From Ursus arctos (lineage: Eukaryota; Chordata; Mammalia; Carnivora; Ursidae), in the NCBI RefSeq assembly GCF_023065955.2, contig NW_026623050.1:18744501-18808500 (forward strand): a stretch of 64,000 nucleotides of DNA, in the 5' to 3' direction. The translations under genes and the position numbers were made by a program. A model generated the notes under the pieces. It searched no databases. It was not told the origin of the DNA and saw nothing but the letters and a program-made list of their open reading frames with translations. This document shows positions 23,101 through 35,837 of the stretch, in pieces. How positions within the stretch are numbered: the stretch's first letter is position 1; every line of letters starts with the position of its first letter.

Positions 23101-25950
23101 CTATGTATATGGAGAGAGCATAACTTTCTTTCTCTAGGGATCAAAAATGGAAAACTTTCCCACTTGTGTTTTAAAAAAGCACTTCATACTAGAGAAAGTC
23201 TATGAAGGTTTACTTGACTTTTTCCATTTCTGATCTGATAAAAGGAATTAATACTTTCAGATTACTGCTACACATTAAAAGAATAGATTAAAAACATTAA
23301 AATTTAGAATTATGGCTTATAAATTTTGGGAAATGAAGACTGGGCATGGAGAGGACAGGGAAAATGAGACTATATGCAAGACAACTAGGAAGGGAAACCT
23401 GCCAATTGTAATAAATAAGATGACTGACGATGCCTTCAACCCTCTTCATAGAGTTCTAACTGCGGCATCTTAGTGCTTTATCGCATTAGTCACTACTTAG
23501 CAGTTTCATTTCTACATTTTTTCCCCAGTACCATTTATACTTATGATTTATGCCCACAGAATAACTACAGAAACCATACATTCCTTACATACAGATTCCA
23601 GAAGAAGACAGAACTCAGCTAAGTAAACTTGTAAATCCCGTTCCGTAATGGTGCTATAAGACACGTGGTTTTCCAGTAAAACAGACTCTGGTAGCTTCAC
23701 TTTTCACGTATGGACTTCTTCCAGGATGGTACTGCTTTCTTAAGCTATATCATGGTGGAATCTTATCCTTTATAATGTTTTGGAGAAAGCTGAGGGTGGC
23801 GCCTGCACAATTTGATTTGGTGTAAAAATACACACCAAATCTGATTTCTGTTACATTAAGGCGTTCTCTGACAAAATACACAGAACAAGAAATGAAGTGA
23901 ACTGTGTTTTAGAAATATCTTGCAAGCTTGTTTCCCCGAATACCTGACCACTAATTTTAAAAAATGGATCACAACCCACTTTAATTGAATATTTAATAGA
24001 TGATTTAATGGTCAAGTTAAGATACATCTTAAATGCTAAATATAAAAATGATTTGTGTTTGCTTACTGGAAATATTTGTAATACAAGCAAACATATGTAA
24101 TAAACTAATATTTAAAGCAAATTTACTATGGGAGAAATGAAATGACTATCTTCAATTTATAAACATACTACATTCATCAACCTATATTTTTGACTAATAG
24201 TTGGCTTTTATAATATGAATATCATAACAGAGGATTACCATTAACAGAAATTATTTAACTCATTTTAAAAAATTGTGTAATATATTTTCCTTTAAAATGA
24301 GCCGCTGGAAATATATAAATGGTAATATCCTCCTAGGGAAAGGCCTGAATTAAGCTAAAGGGAAACATATCCATTTCCATAAATAAATGAGCCTTCTCTT
24401 TCATGAATTCTGTCCTCTCCACGATGCCCCATGACGTAGTATGATTTATAGAAAAGAATCTAGGATTTGCAAATAGGAGCATGTGATGTGGTCTAAGGCC
24501 ATTTTCTAATGAGTCATAACAACATAGCAAAGGTACTTAACTCTATCGTGCCCTGATTTTCCTCTCATTGAAATGGGCAAAGTTTCCCTTCATTTGATAT
24601 CTGCAAAGAGAAATAAAAATACATGCCAAAACCTTTTGAAAAAAAAGTAAAGTGTTATTTAAGTACCAGAAAACTCATGCTAATCATTTGGAAAATAATC
24701 CACTTAATTTTTTTTGTTTCTGAAAATAATGTTCAAATAGATACTCTGGGGGTTCTGAGATGGCCATTTATTCACAGTACAATGTAAACAGACTTTAGCC
24801 AATTTGGGGAGCTTGACCTGTGTAATCCCTAAGAAAATTCTAGAAGCTCTTTTGCATCTCTCAGCATTAAACACAGACACATTGTGGTATCCTGAGTACT
24901 ACTATTACCTGGCAATTCCCCTGACATCTTTACTGCAGAAAAAAGAACAATTAAAACCTTTTATTCCCTTGCAGTATTACCAGAACAGATAAATGTTAAC
25001 GGGCATGTTACTGATTGACACAGGTGATGAGGCAAGGCTGTACCGCGTTACAGGTGTTTTGCCATTACCTTCTGAAACACTGTTTCGTAGTGCAAGGGAT
25101 GTCATGTAAAAAATAAATGATACTTCCCAATCTTAGCAGTTTGAAAGAAACATAAATCAATGGCGTAAGGGAAGCAGGTGATGTAATGACTCTAGACTTA
25201 AGTAGATGGCTTGAAGAGATGGATCATGAAGCTTAACCTTTGAAATTATTCATTGGTTATTAATATAAACACATGGAAAAGCACATTTCAAAGTTACCTT
25301 GCTTTGCTAAAATTCTATTCATTAAATCAAGAGTTTTCAAATGGTAAAGAGAAATAATATATCCCATTCCTGGAAACTGTCTAATAGCAAACACTGAATA
25401 AGCCTGGTTTTACTTAATGTTTCAGTTAAGAATATTTGTAGAAAAGAAAGTCAATAATGTCTACATAAATCCACACATACAAAAAAAGAAAAAAAAACAG
25501 ACGGTGAAACCCAAACTTGTCAAGAAATGGTAATGATACAAATACATCCAAAGGAGATAAGAAATTGGACCAAATATTAATACATACAAGTTGGGAAAAA
25601 AATTAAGAACTCATCCAAGGAGGGTAGAGATTGAGATGATGGTCATATGTAAAGGAAGATAAATAAATTCAAATTAGCAACCAGAACCATAGCAACTCAG
25701 GAGGTGTTACTAACGTGATCTGGACTGGGACAGATCCTAATTTACATCTGGTGTTTGGTCTAAAAGCAGGCAGGAAAAATCTCTCTATGTAATATGAACA
25801 TACCTCCTTCTCCATGTGAGAAATGAAGCACTAATGTTCCATCTAAATAACCTAGGTTCATGAAGAGGCAATTAAAAAAAAATAAGAAAAAGTTAAGTTC
25901 TGCTTTACAAATAAAATACTAAACAGGTACTCTGTCAAAACTTGGACCCA
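20150..25950. other. No gene; long block without recognised repeats
   Basis: Apart from one weak MIR at 24.5 kb I identify nothing. 21900-22310 is richer in GC and CpG than its surroundings. 22320-25600 is AT-rich and repeat-poor. Confidence 0.55.
24490..24585 (+). repeat. MIR SINE fragment
   Basis: Weak sense MIR: GGTACTTAACTCTATCGTGC, CTCATTGAAATGGGCAAAG. Confidence 0.45.
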
Positions 25951-25959
25951 AAGGTTTCT

Positions 25960-26280
25960 TTCTATCTCCTGCTTTATTCACTCTTTACTTTGCACTAAAA
26001 CATGTCACTTTTCCTCCTAAAATAATTTTTAATGGTTCCCTTTATCTTTCAGGGAAAAACGCCCATCCCAGAGCCTTTACATTCTAGGTGCCTCATCTTC
26101 TGCATCCAGACAAGAGCATCCTCATTTCCTCTATCTTGCCCACACCAAATTCATCTCCGTCTCTTGACCAGGCCACAAGAATCACCGCGTGTCTGTCCTC
26201 CCATTAATCCTTTTACCTGAAATATCCTTCTTGCACCAAGCTCCTTCTCATTGGTATTACTTGCATCCTTCCAGAAGCAA
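25960..26280 (+). repeat. L2 fragment
   Basis: Sense L2: CAGGGAAAAACGCCCATCCC, AGAGCCTTTACATTCTAGGT and TTTTACCTGAAATATCCTTC. The adjoining 26284-26640 is unassigned. Confidence 0.6.
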
Positions 26281-26799
26281 TGTTAAGATGGAGTTAGAAG
26301 TACAAAAGGTTTACTGGAGATTCATTCACATTTGTGAAAGGAAAAAAAAAAAAGGCAAAAGCATAATTGGATAAGAACCTCTCTATTTGCTATGCAGATC
26401 TGAGAAAGTCTCTCTTAGCCCAACGGATACTCTAGAGCAAAGACTGGCTGTTAGAGGTCTGTGTGGACTAAAAATAGCTGGGCCCTTGTACCACCACCTT
26501 GCTCAGTCATTGTTCCAAGAAGAGTATGATTTCTGTTCCAATTTGAGGATGGAGCCTGGAGGTGCCAACAGGTGGAAGCTGTCAGCTATCCACACTCCTC
26601 ACAGCTAGGCAAGTAGACCTTTTTAGTAGAGTGATGTAAGCAGTGCATCTCTCCATCTCTGCCACACCATTATTCTCCAAAGTGCACGTGAATGTCTACT
26701 CCTATGCACAACCTACAAAAAGTCATCCTCAGGGGGCTCTCCACGCTTGCACAACAATGGGAACTTCAGTATCTCATACTGCATTGTGATGTCATTATG

Positions 26800-26930
26800 T
26801 TCACAGGGCTCTGCCTTTTGGAAAGTAGAAACCACATCATATTCTGCTCATATTCCTAGTAGATAGCTTGGGAAACACAGCACCTATCACATAACATATT
26901 CAAAAGAGGTAGAATGAATTTACAAATGGA
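26800..26930 (+). repeat. L2 3' end
   Basis: Weak sense L2 tail: AGTAGAAACCACATCATATT, GCACCTATCACATAACATAT and AGAGGTAGAATGAATT. Confidence 0.5.
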
Positions 26931-27236
26931 AGGATAGACCTACCAGCTGGATGACTGATGGATCCCATTGGTTATTCCCTACTCTGGTGCAGAGACACCA
27001 AGGAAAATTTCTTGCATATATCAAGAAATACTATGAACACCTCAAAATATAATTTTAGTATACTTTAAGTACTAATTGTATGGGTAAGATACATTAAAAA
27101 TCAGCATATTCTAAGCCAAGGTTTTGGAATTACATTCCTAGTCATTTAAATGAACATATGTATCTCTTTTTAACCATTATTCTCATTTCCAGTCTTCACA
27201 ATTTACAGACTGGGGAAAGAGTTCATTTAATTGTTT

Positions 27237-27343
27237 ATTTTTTAAAATTTTTAAGTAATCTCTATACCCAACATGGGGCTCAAATTCACAACCTCAAGAT
27301 CAGGAGTCACATGCTCCATCAACGGAGCCAGCCAGGTGCCCCC
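27237..27343 (-). repeat. Older, short Can-SINE variant
   Basis: Reverse copy of the short variant that lacks the CT-rich region: AAGTAATCTCTATACCCAAC, then GGGGCTCAAATTCACAACC, ending GCCAGCCAGGTGCCCCC. Confidence 0.9.
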
Positions 27344-27469
27344 AGTCCATCTAATTTTTAAATTCTAAGGTAAATTATGTTTATTCTGTATTGTAAAATA
27401 ATAATTTCAATAGAAAATTTTTGATTTTTCTTTGATGACTTCCTTGAAGAATGCTTGCTTAGTAGCTCA

Positions 27470-27650
27470 GTTAACACACATTATTCATTTAATTGCTCAA
27501 CAAATTGACTCTATGCCAGGCCCAGAGCCAAGCCTGGAGGACACACAGATGAAAGTAAAAAAATAGGACAAGAAGCTCTTTTTCTAATGGAAGAGACAGA
27601 ACTGCAATCAGATGATTTACTACACAGACTGGGAAGTGCTATGACCAAAG
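27470..27650 (-). repeat. L2 3' end
   Basis: Antisense L2 tail: TTCATTTAATTGCTCAACAA, TCTATGCCAGGCCCAGAGCC and GCTCTTTTTCTAATGGAAGA. Confidence 0.7.
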
Positions 27651-27824
27651 TATATACAACATGGGTGGAGCACAAAGGAAGGAACAAACATAGGGATCCA
27701 AGAAAGGAACATCTTTAATTAGTTGGGGGTTACTTATTTGGCTTTATCTCCCTGTGCACTTTTACAAGAGGGGAGGGACAGAAACAAGGAAAGCCTCAGA
27801 ATGTATTAAGACTCCCTTTCCAGA

Positions 27825-28015
27825 AGGCTGTGGTTCTCAGCAGGTTTGGTACTGCCCCCTAGGGGAAGCCAATGGAAACTGCTGAGCCAAGGAACATCTG
27901 GTTTCCCCACTGACTGTGGAGATACAAGCATTTAGTGGGCAGGGACCAGAAATGCCAGAAGCCTTGCAGTGCTCAGGACAGTCCTTCACAATGAAAAATT
28001 GTCCTGACATTTCAC
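27825..28015 (+). mobile_element. MER20-type hAT-Charlie relic
   Basis: CTGTGGTTCTCAGCAGGTTT, ACTGCCCCCTAGGGGAAGCC, GCATTTAGTGGGCAGGGACC, AGTGCTCAGGACAGTCCTTC. Order and wording match MER20 as I remember it. The longer open frame starting at 27916 overlaps it. Confidence 0.65.
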
Positions 28016-28689
28016 ATGATTTCCACATATTCCACTGGACATTCATGAAACTGAAAGCCCACTTTATAATTTCCTGGGCCAAAAATCTTAACTTTATTTT
28101 ACACGTAGAGATCTTTCAAAGGTTTCAATACACCCTGAGTTTTCTAGGAAGGCCACTAACCCTGCATATCAAGAAACGACCAAATTTGGCTGTCGCTGTT
28201 GTTCGTATCTTTGCCAAGAAGATCCATCGGGACACCCATGTCACTGACACCACCACCACATGTGTGGTGGTAGACAGGTGTTCCTGCAAAGATATGAAAA
28301 ATCCATGTCCACCTGTAGTAGGTAAAAGAGAAAAAAAAAAAGGTAACAACTCTTCTTTGAACTGACTCACCTCTTGTAGCTTATTCTCAGGGGTTTGAAA
28401 ATGAAGTACTCTGCCTTGTTGTTGTTATTGTTGTTTTTTGCCTTCAAACATCTGTCAGCATTAATTTTTCCTGGTGGCTCGCTAGACAGATAAATTACCC
28501 TTGAACTAAACAGATAAATTTGAAGAAATGCCTCTGAATTAACACTTTAGAAAAAAACATCATTCCCTATAATGATTTTTTCCATTCTCTTCCTACCTAC
28601 AAACTATTAACATATTATTTAGCATTTCTTCCATTCTGCCTACACTGGTTCTTTAATACATGTCTGTCACTGTCATTTATCATTCATCT

Positions 28690-28870
28690 GTTCACTCAGG
28701 CAACAAACATTTAATGAGCACCCATCATGCTCCACGTGGTGCATTAGCAGCTAGGAGCACAAGATTAATAAGTTCCAACTTTTGCCCTCAAGGAGTTCAG
28801 AGAGGTGGGAAAGAAAGGCAAATAACCAACAATTAGAGTGCCAGATGATATACACTATGTTAGAAAGATA
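28690..28870 (-). repeat. L2 3' end
   Basis: Antisense L2 tail: TTCACTCAGGCAACAAACAT, TGAGCACCCATCATGCTCCA and TTGCCCTCAAGGAGTTCAGA. Confidence 0.75.
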
Positions 28871-29069
28871 TACAAGAAGTGTAAAAAGCGATGTCACTGA
28901 AAATTCCAGTACCTTCCATTGAACCTTAGGCATAATAAGGGCTTAATAAGAGGTATTTTAAAATTATTCAAATTGTTCCAAGACTGAAAATTGGGCAGAT
29001 ACATTGATGAGTTAAAAATGGAAAAATAAGGCTCCTGCCAGCAAAGTGAATTGGGCATTCTGACTGAAT

Positions 29070-29890
29070 GGGATATTCCAATGGCACGAGAAGAATGGAT
29101 AATTCTTCCTTCAGCCACCTTCTCTAATAAGATTGCCTTGGCATGTGCCAGACACCATGCTATCTGCTGAGAATACAAAGCTGACTAAATCCCTGTTTTG
29201 TTTTGTTTTTATCTCAAGAAATTTAGTTGTACCAATTTTTTTCCCCCAGAACTAGGGATGCATATCCATATTAGGTACTGAGATTGGATTTGATGGAGGA
29301 ACTCATATCACACCAAGTCCCAGGCTCAGGGATGGAATCAGTAGGGAGGAGGCTGACCCAGCTGAACAGGTTGTCAAAAGGGCTCCTAGTTAGCAGCATA
29401 AGGGCTACTGGCTACAAGAAAACTGGCGTGAGCCAGAAGTCCCAAGACAGGCAGACAAGTCAGAACCCAGGGTGTGAATCCAAATACCAAGGAAATAGTG
29501 TTTGAGGCAGTTCCTTAAATACTCCCATGGAGAAGCTGTAGCAGAATGAGGAACAAGCAGACACTTTTCAGGCAAGGCTCGAGGCCCTCTAAAAACATCA
29601 GACTGAAATCAGATTAGGACTAAATGAATAGTGGAGAGCCAAACAATCAACCACCAGGAAAGAGAAGCGTTCTGGGTGGCTACAAACTAGATTCATTCAT
29701 GTGTCTATTTTTAATTTCTTGTGAGCTGTGTATACCACCTGATCCAAAGATGGTGATGCCTAGAAAACACAATTTCAGTGGGTATTCAAGACTATGTATG
29801 TACAGCTGCTGAAGAAACGGCAATCTGCTGATTTTCCTTGTCTTCTCTTTCTCTTACTAATTAGGAGTTGGCTGAATCTTTAGTACAAGC
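29070..29890. other. No gene; unassigned
   Basis: Lies between two L2 tails. 29250-29620 is less AT-rich and might be an old LTR or DNA-transposon relic, but I cannot name one. Confidence 0.4.
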
Positions 29891-29899
29891 TATCCGACA

Positions 29900-30065
29900 G
29901 TCCATCCATTCATCCCTCCACTCAATAAACACTTATTACCAGCTACTAGGTAAAGCACCATCCTAGGGGATGGGAAGAAAAAAGATAAATAGACCCGACC
30001 CCTGTCCTTGAGGGGTCAGTGTTGGCAGGCCAGTCTGAGCTCGGGAGAACAATAGTACAAAACAC
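29900..30065 (-). repeat. L2 3' end
   Basis: Antisense L2 tail: TCCACTCAATAAACACTTAT, CACCATCCTAGGGGATGGGA and CCTGTCCTTGAGGGGTCAGT. Confidence 0.75.
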
Positions 30066-30740
30066 ATCGATTTCAGCGACAGAATCTAGATCACTTTTTC
30101 TTTGTCAATAAATTTAAATGGGTATGCAGACAATAATCAATAAAGTGGTGCCTGCACAACTGTTACCAAGGAAATATTTAACTCAATTCCTTGATGCTAC
30201 CGTCTGTGTGCAGTCGGGCCAGGTTGGCATTCTGATTGCTCATGAGGAAAAAAGACGATGAAATACTCTAGCTCATATGCCAAGATGAAAATCATCAATC
30301 TCAATCTCCGTGAAAGATGAAACTACTTTTGGAAAAAGAACAGTGAGCTCTATCAGTCTTTCTAAGGCAATGCAATCTTGAAGATGATACAGAGAGGGCA
30401 GGCAGTGGAGAAGTTCACAAGAATTTATACGAAGGAAAGGGAAATGATGAAATTTCTCCATCAATTTTACAGGAACCTAAAAATAATACAGGATATATAT
30501 TCAACCCAAATGACAACTGTGTTTTTTTGAAAGATGTGTAATGTATTCTAGGTGCTAAATAATTGATTTGCTTATCATAAATAAATTCATCTTCATCTAA
30601 CATATGAATACCTCGATATTCATGTAAGATTGTCTATTGTGTAATTCAAGTTAATCTGTAAAAATGAAATTCTATATTTCCTCTTCTCTTCTTCCCCCAA
30701 CTGCCAGCCTCTACCCCTTCTGACTAATATGTATATGCCA

Positions 30741-30855
30741 TTTTTTTTTTTAAGATTTCAGTTTTAGGTAAAATCTACACCCAACGTCAGCCTCGAACTA
30801 CCAACTGTGAGATCAAGAGTTGCATGCACTACTGACTGAGACAGACAGGGGCCCC
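30741..30855 (-). repeat. Older, short Can-SINE variant
   Basis: Diverged reverse copy: poly-T, AAAATCTACACCCAACGTC, GAGATCAAGAGTTGCATGC, ending GGGGCCCC. A short TATATGC target duplication lies on both sides. Confidence 0.87.
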
Positions 30856-31204
30856 TGTATATGCTAAATCTTTTTTTATTTCTAGCATTTACCAGTTGGC
30901 ATTTCTAGTTCCTCGGTTTTTTAACCACTAAAACCTATATTTATACAAATTTATATTCCAAATAAAAGGCTTTAGTATTAAGTACATCTTTAGTGGGATA
31001 GCTTACAGTGACACACTCAAAGGTAGTAGACATTAAGTATTTGATATTTTCTGATTAATTTCTTCAAGAGAATCTTTCCCCTATTGTTTTGCCAAATGTC
31101 TGGGTTTTTGCTGCCTTGTGCCCGCCAACCTGGGTAACACCTATCTCTAGAACTGTTATACAGGAAGCACTTGGTAAATATTTGCTAAATTTAGAGACAA
31201 TGAA

Positions 31205-31440
31205 AGAGAATTATGGTTAAGTGGGAGACAAAGCCATCTAGGGACAAAGAACCCAAATTTTCAAGCTAGACTGCCTGTTTTTGACTCCTGGTTTGTTTGT
31301 TGGTAAGGAGACCTTGGGGAAGGTACTTAACTTCTTCGTATCTATTTTCTCATCAGGGAAATGGATATAAGAATACTACTTATCCCCATGGAATTGTTGC
31401 CTGGATCAAATAATTTGAGGTATGTGATGCACTTAGAACA
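31205..31440 (+). repeat. MIR SINE, nearly full length
   Basis: Sense MIR: GCTAGACTGCCTGTTTTTGA, GGAAGGTACTTAACTTCTTC, TCATCAGGGAAATGGATATA, GATGCACTTAGAACATACTA. Its 3' end carries the SINE inserted at 31450. Confidence 0.8.
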
Positions 31441-31449
31441 TACTAAGCC

Positions 31450-31627
31450 TGGGGTGCCTGGGTGGCTCAGTTGGTCAAGTGTCTGACTTTAGCTCAGGTC
31501 ATGATCTCAGGGTCCTGGGATGGAGCCCGGCTCGGCGGGAGTTTGTGTCTCCCTCTGCCCCTCCCCTTCTCATGCCCTCTCACTCTCTCTCTCGCAAATA
31601 AATAAAATCTTTAAGAAAAAAAAAAAA
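31450..31627 (+). repeat. Can-SINE (SINEC)
   Basis: GGTGCCTGGGTGGCTCAGTT head and poly-A tail. Perfect 15-nt duplications AGAACATACTAAGCC lie at 31435-31449 and 31628-31642. It sits in the 3' end of a MIR. Confidence 0.95.
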
Positions 31628-32335
31628 AGAACATACTAAGCCATATCAATGTTAGCTGTTTTCTTATTATTGTCCTTATTCTAGAAGGCGGAGGCTTAAG
31701 AAAGGAAAGCATTGGAGCAATGAGATTCAAAGAGGACACAGATGTTTTCCAGAGAAGAAATTAAAGACCTATGGGTTTCTCTCTAATTTCCAGTTTCCTC
31801 ATTCATACATGTATTAATCAGATGATTCTTGGGAGGAAGAAGAAGGCATACGTGGCTTTAGTACTGTTAGCAAACAGTTACCTTCTCCCACTCCAACTTT
31901 TTGCTTGGCTAAATCATGTTCATCTCAGACGTCTTGGATTAGGCATCTTTTTTTCTAAGAAGACTTTATGACCTCAAAGACTGGATTAGGTGCCTCTCTG
32001 ATGTGTCCCTGCAGCCTCTTCTGTGGCATCTGACACATTTCATGGTAACACTGATGCTAGTTTGTGTCTTCAACTGAAGATTTCCAATTAATTCCCTGTG
32101 GTACCCCCAACTCTTGGACCAGTACATAAAGGCATAGAGGAGTAATATAGAGGAGAGATGCATAAAGATTTGTTCAGTCTTGGAGACAGCACAGTGTGCC
32201 ATGGAGAATATTAAGTTACGAACCCTGAATAACCGAAAGCTTATCACATCTGTCCTCTTAGTTTAACCCACCCAAGGGCTATGGTTGGGATACTTTCTTG
32301 CAGAAATAACAGGAAGGTCCTCTGAAGCATGTATT

Positions 32336-32377
32336 ATATATATATGCATTATATATATATATAATGCATATATATAT
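32336..32377. repeat. (AT)n tract with perfect 42-bp palindrome
   Basis: Alternating AT with GCATT and AATGC words placed symmetrically. Every base from 32336 to 32377 pairs about the centre 32356/32357. Confidence 0.9.
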
Positions 32378-32471
32378 GCTTGTTTATGAACAATATACAT
32401 GCTATTAGTATGTCAACATTAGGCCCATTATAAAATACACACAAAAATAGAAATTTCAAAAAGAAGTCTTA

Positions 32472-32494
32472 ACACACACACACACACACACACA
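32472..32494. repeat. (AC)n microsatellite
   Basis: About 11 CA units, 95 bp from the AT palindrome. Confidence 0.9.
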
Positions 32495-32869
32495 CTTCCT
32501 GATGTAGCTTAAGATAAGTTTGGCAATGCCACTTACATCTTATTTGCTTAAGCTTGCATTACCAGTATTATCTTCAATCCTTGTCCATTTTCTGAGGGTT
32601 AGTTTAGTTAATACTAGAAAAGAAAATCTGTAGGTCATCTAGGCAGGGACACTTGAAAACTGAACACAGCAGGGACCTTCTGTCAAGTGGCTTTTCCACT
32701 CTTCCTTTGACATACCTGGAATACCATATATGAGTGACATTGCACTACCTAACATAGGAATCAAGTCAGGGAACCAGGGTCAACCCATGTATCAAATATT
32801 TTTTGTTTGAAAAAGCAGAAGTCTAGATTTTCATTATCTTATTCATCCATATCTAATCCATTAGCAAAT

Positions 32870-33150
32870 ACTGTTAGTTGAACCTTCAAAATACATTCAG
32901 AATCTGATCACTTCTCCATCCAAATCACCATATTTGTTCCAAGCTGCCATCATCTGGGTTAGCATAATGGCCTCCCGACCGGTCTCCTTGCACCTATACC
33001 TGGCCTCCGAACTGCAGGCAACATGATCCCATTAAAATACGTGCCCTTTGTTTGCTCAAATGGTTTTCTATCTTGCTCAGAGAGAACGCCTAAGACCTTA
33101 CTATGACACTCAAGGCCTTCAATGATATGTCTCCCATTACTTTTCTGCTT
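32870..33150 (+). repeat. L2 fragment
   Basis: Sense L2 with TGGCCTCCCGACCGGTCTCC, ATGATCCCATTAAAATACG, GAGAACGCCTAAGACCTTAC and TGACACTCAAGGCCTTCAAT. Confidence 0.8.
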
Positions 33151-33159
33151 CCATAAAGA

Positions 33160-34110
33160 GGAATGCACTGGCCTTCTCATTTAGCCCAGAGAGCTCACAG
33201 GGGGTGGAAGATGCATTTACTATAAATAAAGATAGCCAAGAAAGTTTCCCTGTGAGGTAGTCAATGGTTTGAAAGCCTTTCCACAACTAGACAGATTTCA
33301 TTCTGAGAAATTCAACAGGCAGAGGAAAATTACACATTTTCATTATTTAATTTTGTAGATAAGTCTTTGAAAACGATGCATGTAATAAAGATTATTTGCA
33401 ATACCCACATCTGATGCATCATCTTCACAACTACACAGTTTAACGTGAATTTAAATTCAGCCAATAATTTCAAAGTGACAGTTTTATCTACAAAGCCTCT
33501 ATTTCTAGTTCAACCAATTTATTTAATGGAACAATTTACAGCACTTGTTTAAACTGATCCAAATAACATTCAAAAAAATAAAGGGAAATAACTTTCAACT
33601 GCATTTTAATAACAGAAATCACTGCTGTTTTTTAAAGCAACGAATCTTAGCTTCAAATGTGAATGTTAATTCTACAATTTCATATTAAAGAGATGAAGAG
33701 AGCAATGTAACTGTTAAAAATCCAGCACTCTCCCATAAAATACCGACACACAAATATTAAAGACCTCAAATAAAATACATGCTGTGAAATGTAACAAGTG
33801 AAAACCCCAAAAATAAACAGGATACAAAATTATAAAGTTCAAACACACACATTACACTTCAATTCTCACTTCACCTGATTTCCAGTGCTTTCCAGATGCA
33901 TCTCATGTTCAAACAGTTCAAGAAACCTGGTGATTTTCTTTATTATAAGGGCGGAGATGGCAATGATTGAACACTCTGCATTTTCTTTGGTAATATAAAG
34001 TATGATTTATGAGAGGAGAATAAAAATCTAAGAAAACCACTCAATAAATTATTCAATTTTCAGATCATGCTGATTTAGAGCAAATTTCCTTCATGCTGCC
34101 AGTATGGAAA
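33160..34110. other. No recognised gene; repeat-free block
   Basis: 950 bp with no recognisable repeat, between an L2 and a MIR. It contains a 46-codon minus-strand open frame (34006-33866), described as a finding. Confidence 0.5.
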
Positions 34111-34119
34111 ACGCAGTTT

Positions 34120-34320
34120 ACTGGATTAGAACACAGTGTTTAAGAAAATATCTGGGTTTGCCTCCCTGTTTTTATTAATTCTGTGACTCTAGACAAGGCA
34201 CATCAACTCTTTTAAGCCCCATTTTATCCATTTTAAAATGGGATAATAAGGGAAACAGTGTCTCAAAGTACAAGATAATACACCACTAGTGGCACTGAAG
34301 ATAGCTGGCATAGGGACAGA
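34120..34320 (+). repeat. MIR SINE
   Basis: Sense MIR: TGACTCTAGACAAGGCACAT, AGCCCCATTTTATCCATTTT, AAAATGGGATAATAAGG. Confidence 0.75.
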
Positions 34321-34816
34321 CCTTTAAAAAAACACTGTTTACTTTAATGTGTCTGAGAAAGATACATAATTATTGTGTCAAAAAATGTACAGAGGTAATT
34401 TCTCAGGAGAAGCCTAGGTAGCACCGTGGGATCTCTTTTTCAGAGAGTAGTTCTTTTCAGTGCTCCTCTGAAACTTCATTTCCATGAACATGGACATTTA
34501 AAAAACTAAAATTGTTTACACAAATGACTCAAGTGCTAGGAAGAAAGTCAGGGTTCATGTGAATTTTATGTGAGAGCTAAAGGAAAAAGCGAGATAACAT
34601 TCATAAAGTACTTACATAGTGTTGGAGTGTATTAAGAGCACAATAATTGTTGTTATTATTTTTCCTTATAATCTATTATTGCCATATTACTATAATAAAC
34701 CAAATGTACTCCACTCTGGCATTAAAGCTTATGAGTGTCCGTGCATAATAAAGCCATCATCTGTTACTTTCTGAACGATTTATAAATAAGATGCATTAAG
34801 AAACTAAGAAACCAAG

Positions 34817-35049
34817 GGGCATGTGCATGCCTCAGCTAATTAAGCTTCCGACTTTCGATTCTGGGTCAGGTCATGATCGCAGGGTCATGAGATCCAGCCC
34901 CTCATTGGGCTCCTCCCTCAGCAGGGATTCTGCTTGAGATTCTCTCTCTCCTCCACCTCTCCTGCCTCCCCGCCTGGACCATGCAGTAAGCGCCCACGCA
35001 TGCGCTCTCTTTCAAAGAATAAATAAATAAAATCTTAAAAAAAAAAAAA
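34817..35049 (+). repeat. Can-SINE, diverged
   Basis: Mutated head (GGGCATGTGCATGCCTCAGC), but the GGTCATGATC box, CT-rich part and AATAAATAAAATCTT tail are intact. A 17-nt duplication with two mismatches lies at 34800-34816 and 35050-35066. Confidence 0.9.
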
Positions 35050-35837
35050 GACACTAAGAAATCAAGAAAGTATAAAAGAAATTGGTGGCGGGGAGGCGGG
35101 TGGGGTGGAGGGGAACTTACAGAGGACAAATGAGCAAGGACCTGAAAACAAAACAACATAAACCATTTATCATAAGACTATCTGGTAGTAGGTTGCATTG
35201 ACACTGGTTCTAAGTAAATCTGCCTATGAAGTTTGGGGAATAATCACACCCGGTGAATAGTACCTATACCATCCCTGTAATCTTTGAACCAGGACATCTG
35301 ATATAAATAAAATGTCTTTTTACTTATTTATTTTTTTTAAATCCAGTAAGCAATGCAGTGCATTCCATTTAATAAAGGTCCAAAACTTTTCCTGTCATTT
35401 TACTATCCTCTGAATAGTCTGAAAAATTATTTTTGTTTGTTGTTTTTGCTTTTTTTTTTCCAAAAAGAGGGAAAGAAAGGCAGTGTTAATATCCAACATA
35501 GTATGGTTTGGGAATTTTCCTTTTCAATGCATGTTGTGTGTTTCCACTTAAATTGCAATTACAGTTAGTATTCTCCTACAGGCAGTCTTTCCCACAAAAA
35601 TATGTGCTCAGCATTTTGTGAATATTTCATTTCTTTAAAATAAAATATTCTAAATTTCATCCACCAATATATAAAGTGAATTTAGTATTTTTGTATTCTA
35701 ATTGTTATCACAAATTAACCCTATTTTTGTTTAACATTGGCAAAGGATCATTCAGTAATGATCTGAAGATAGTTAATATCTAACTTAAAATCCAGATGTC
35801 TTTAGTCATAGTAAGACCAAATTCCATAGTGTGTTTC

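Noticed and set aside
27916..28365. 149-codon plus-strand open frame
   Set aside because: The first part is a MER20 relic, the remainder has no recognisable homology, and the frame overlaps a similar frame on the other strand.
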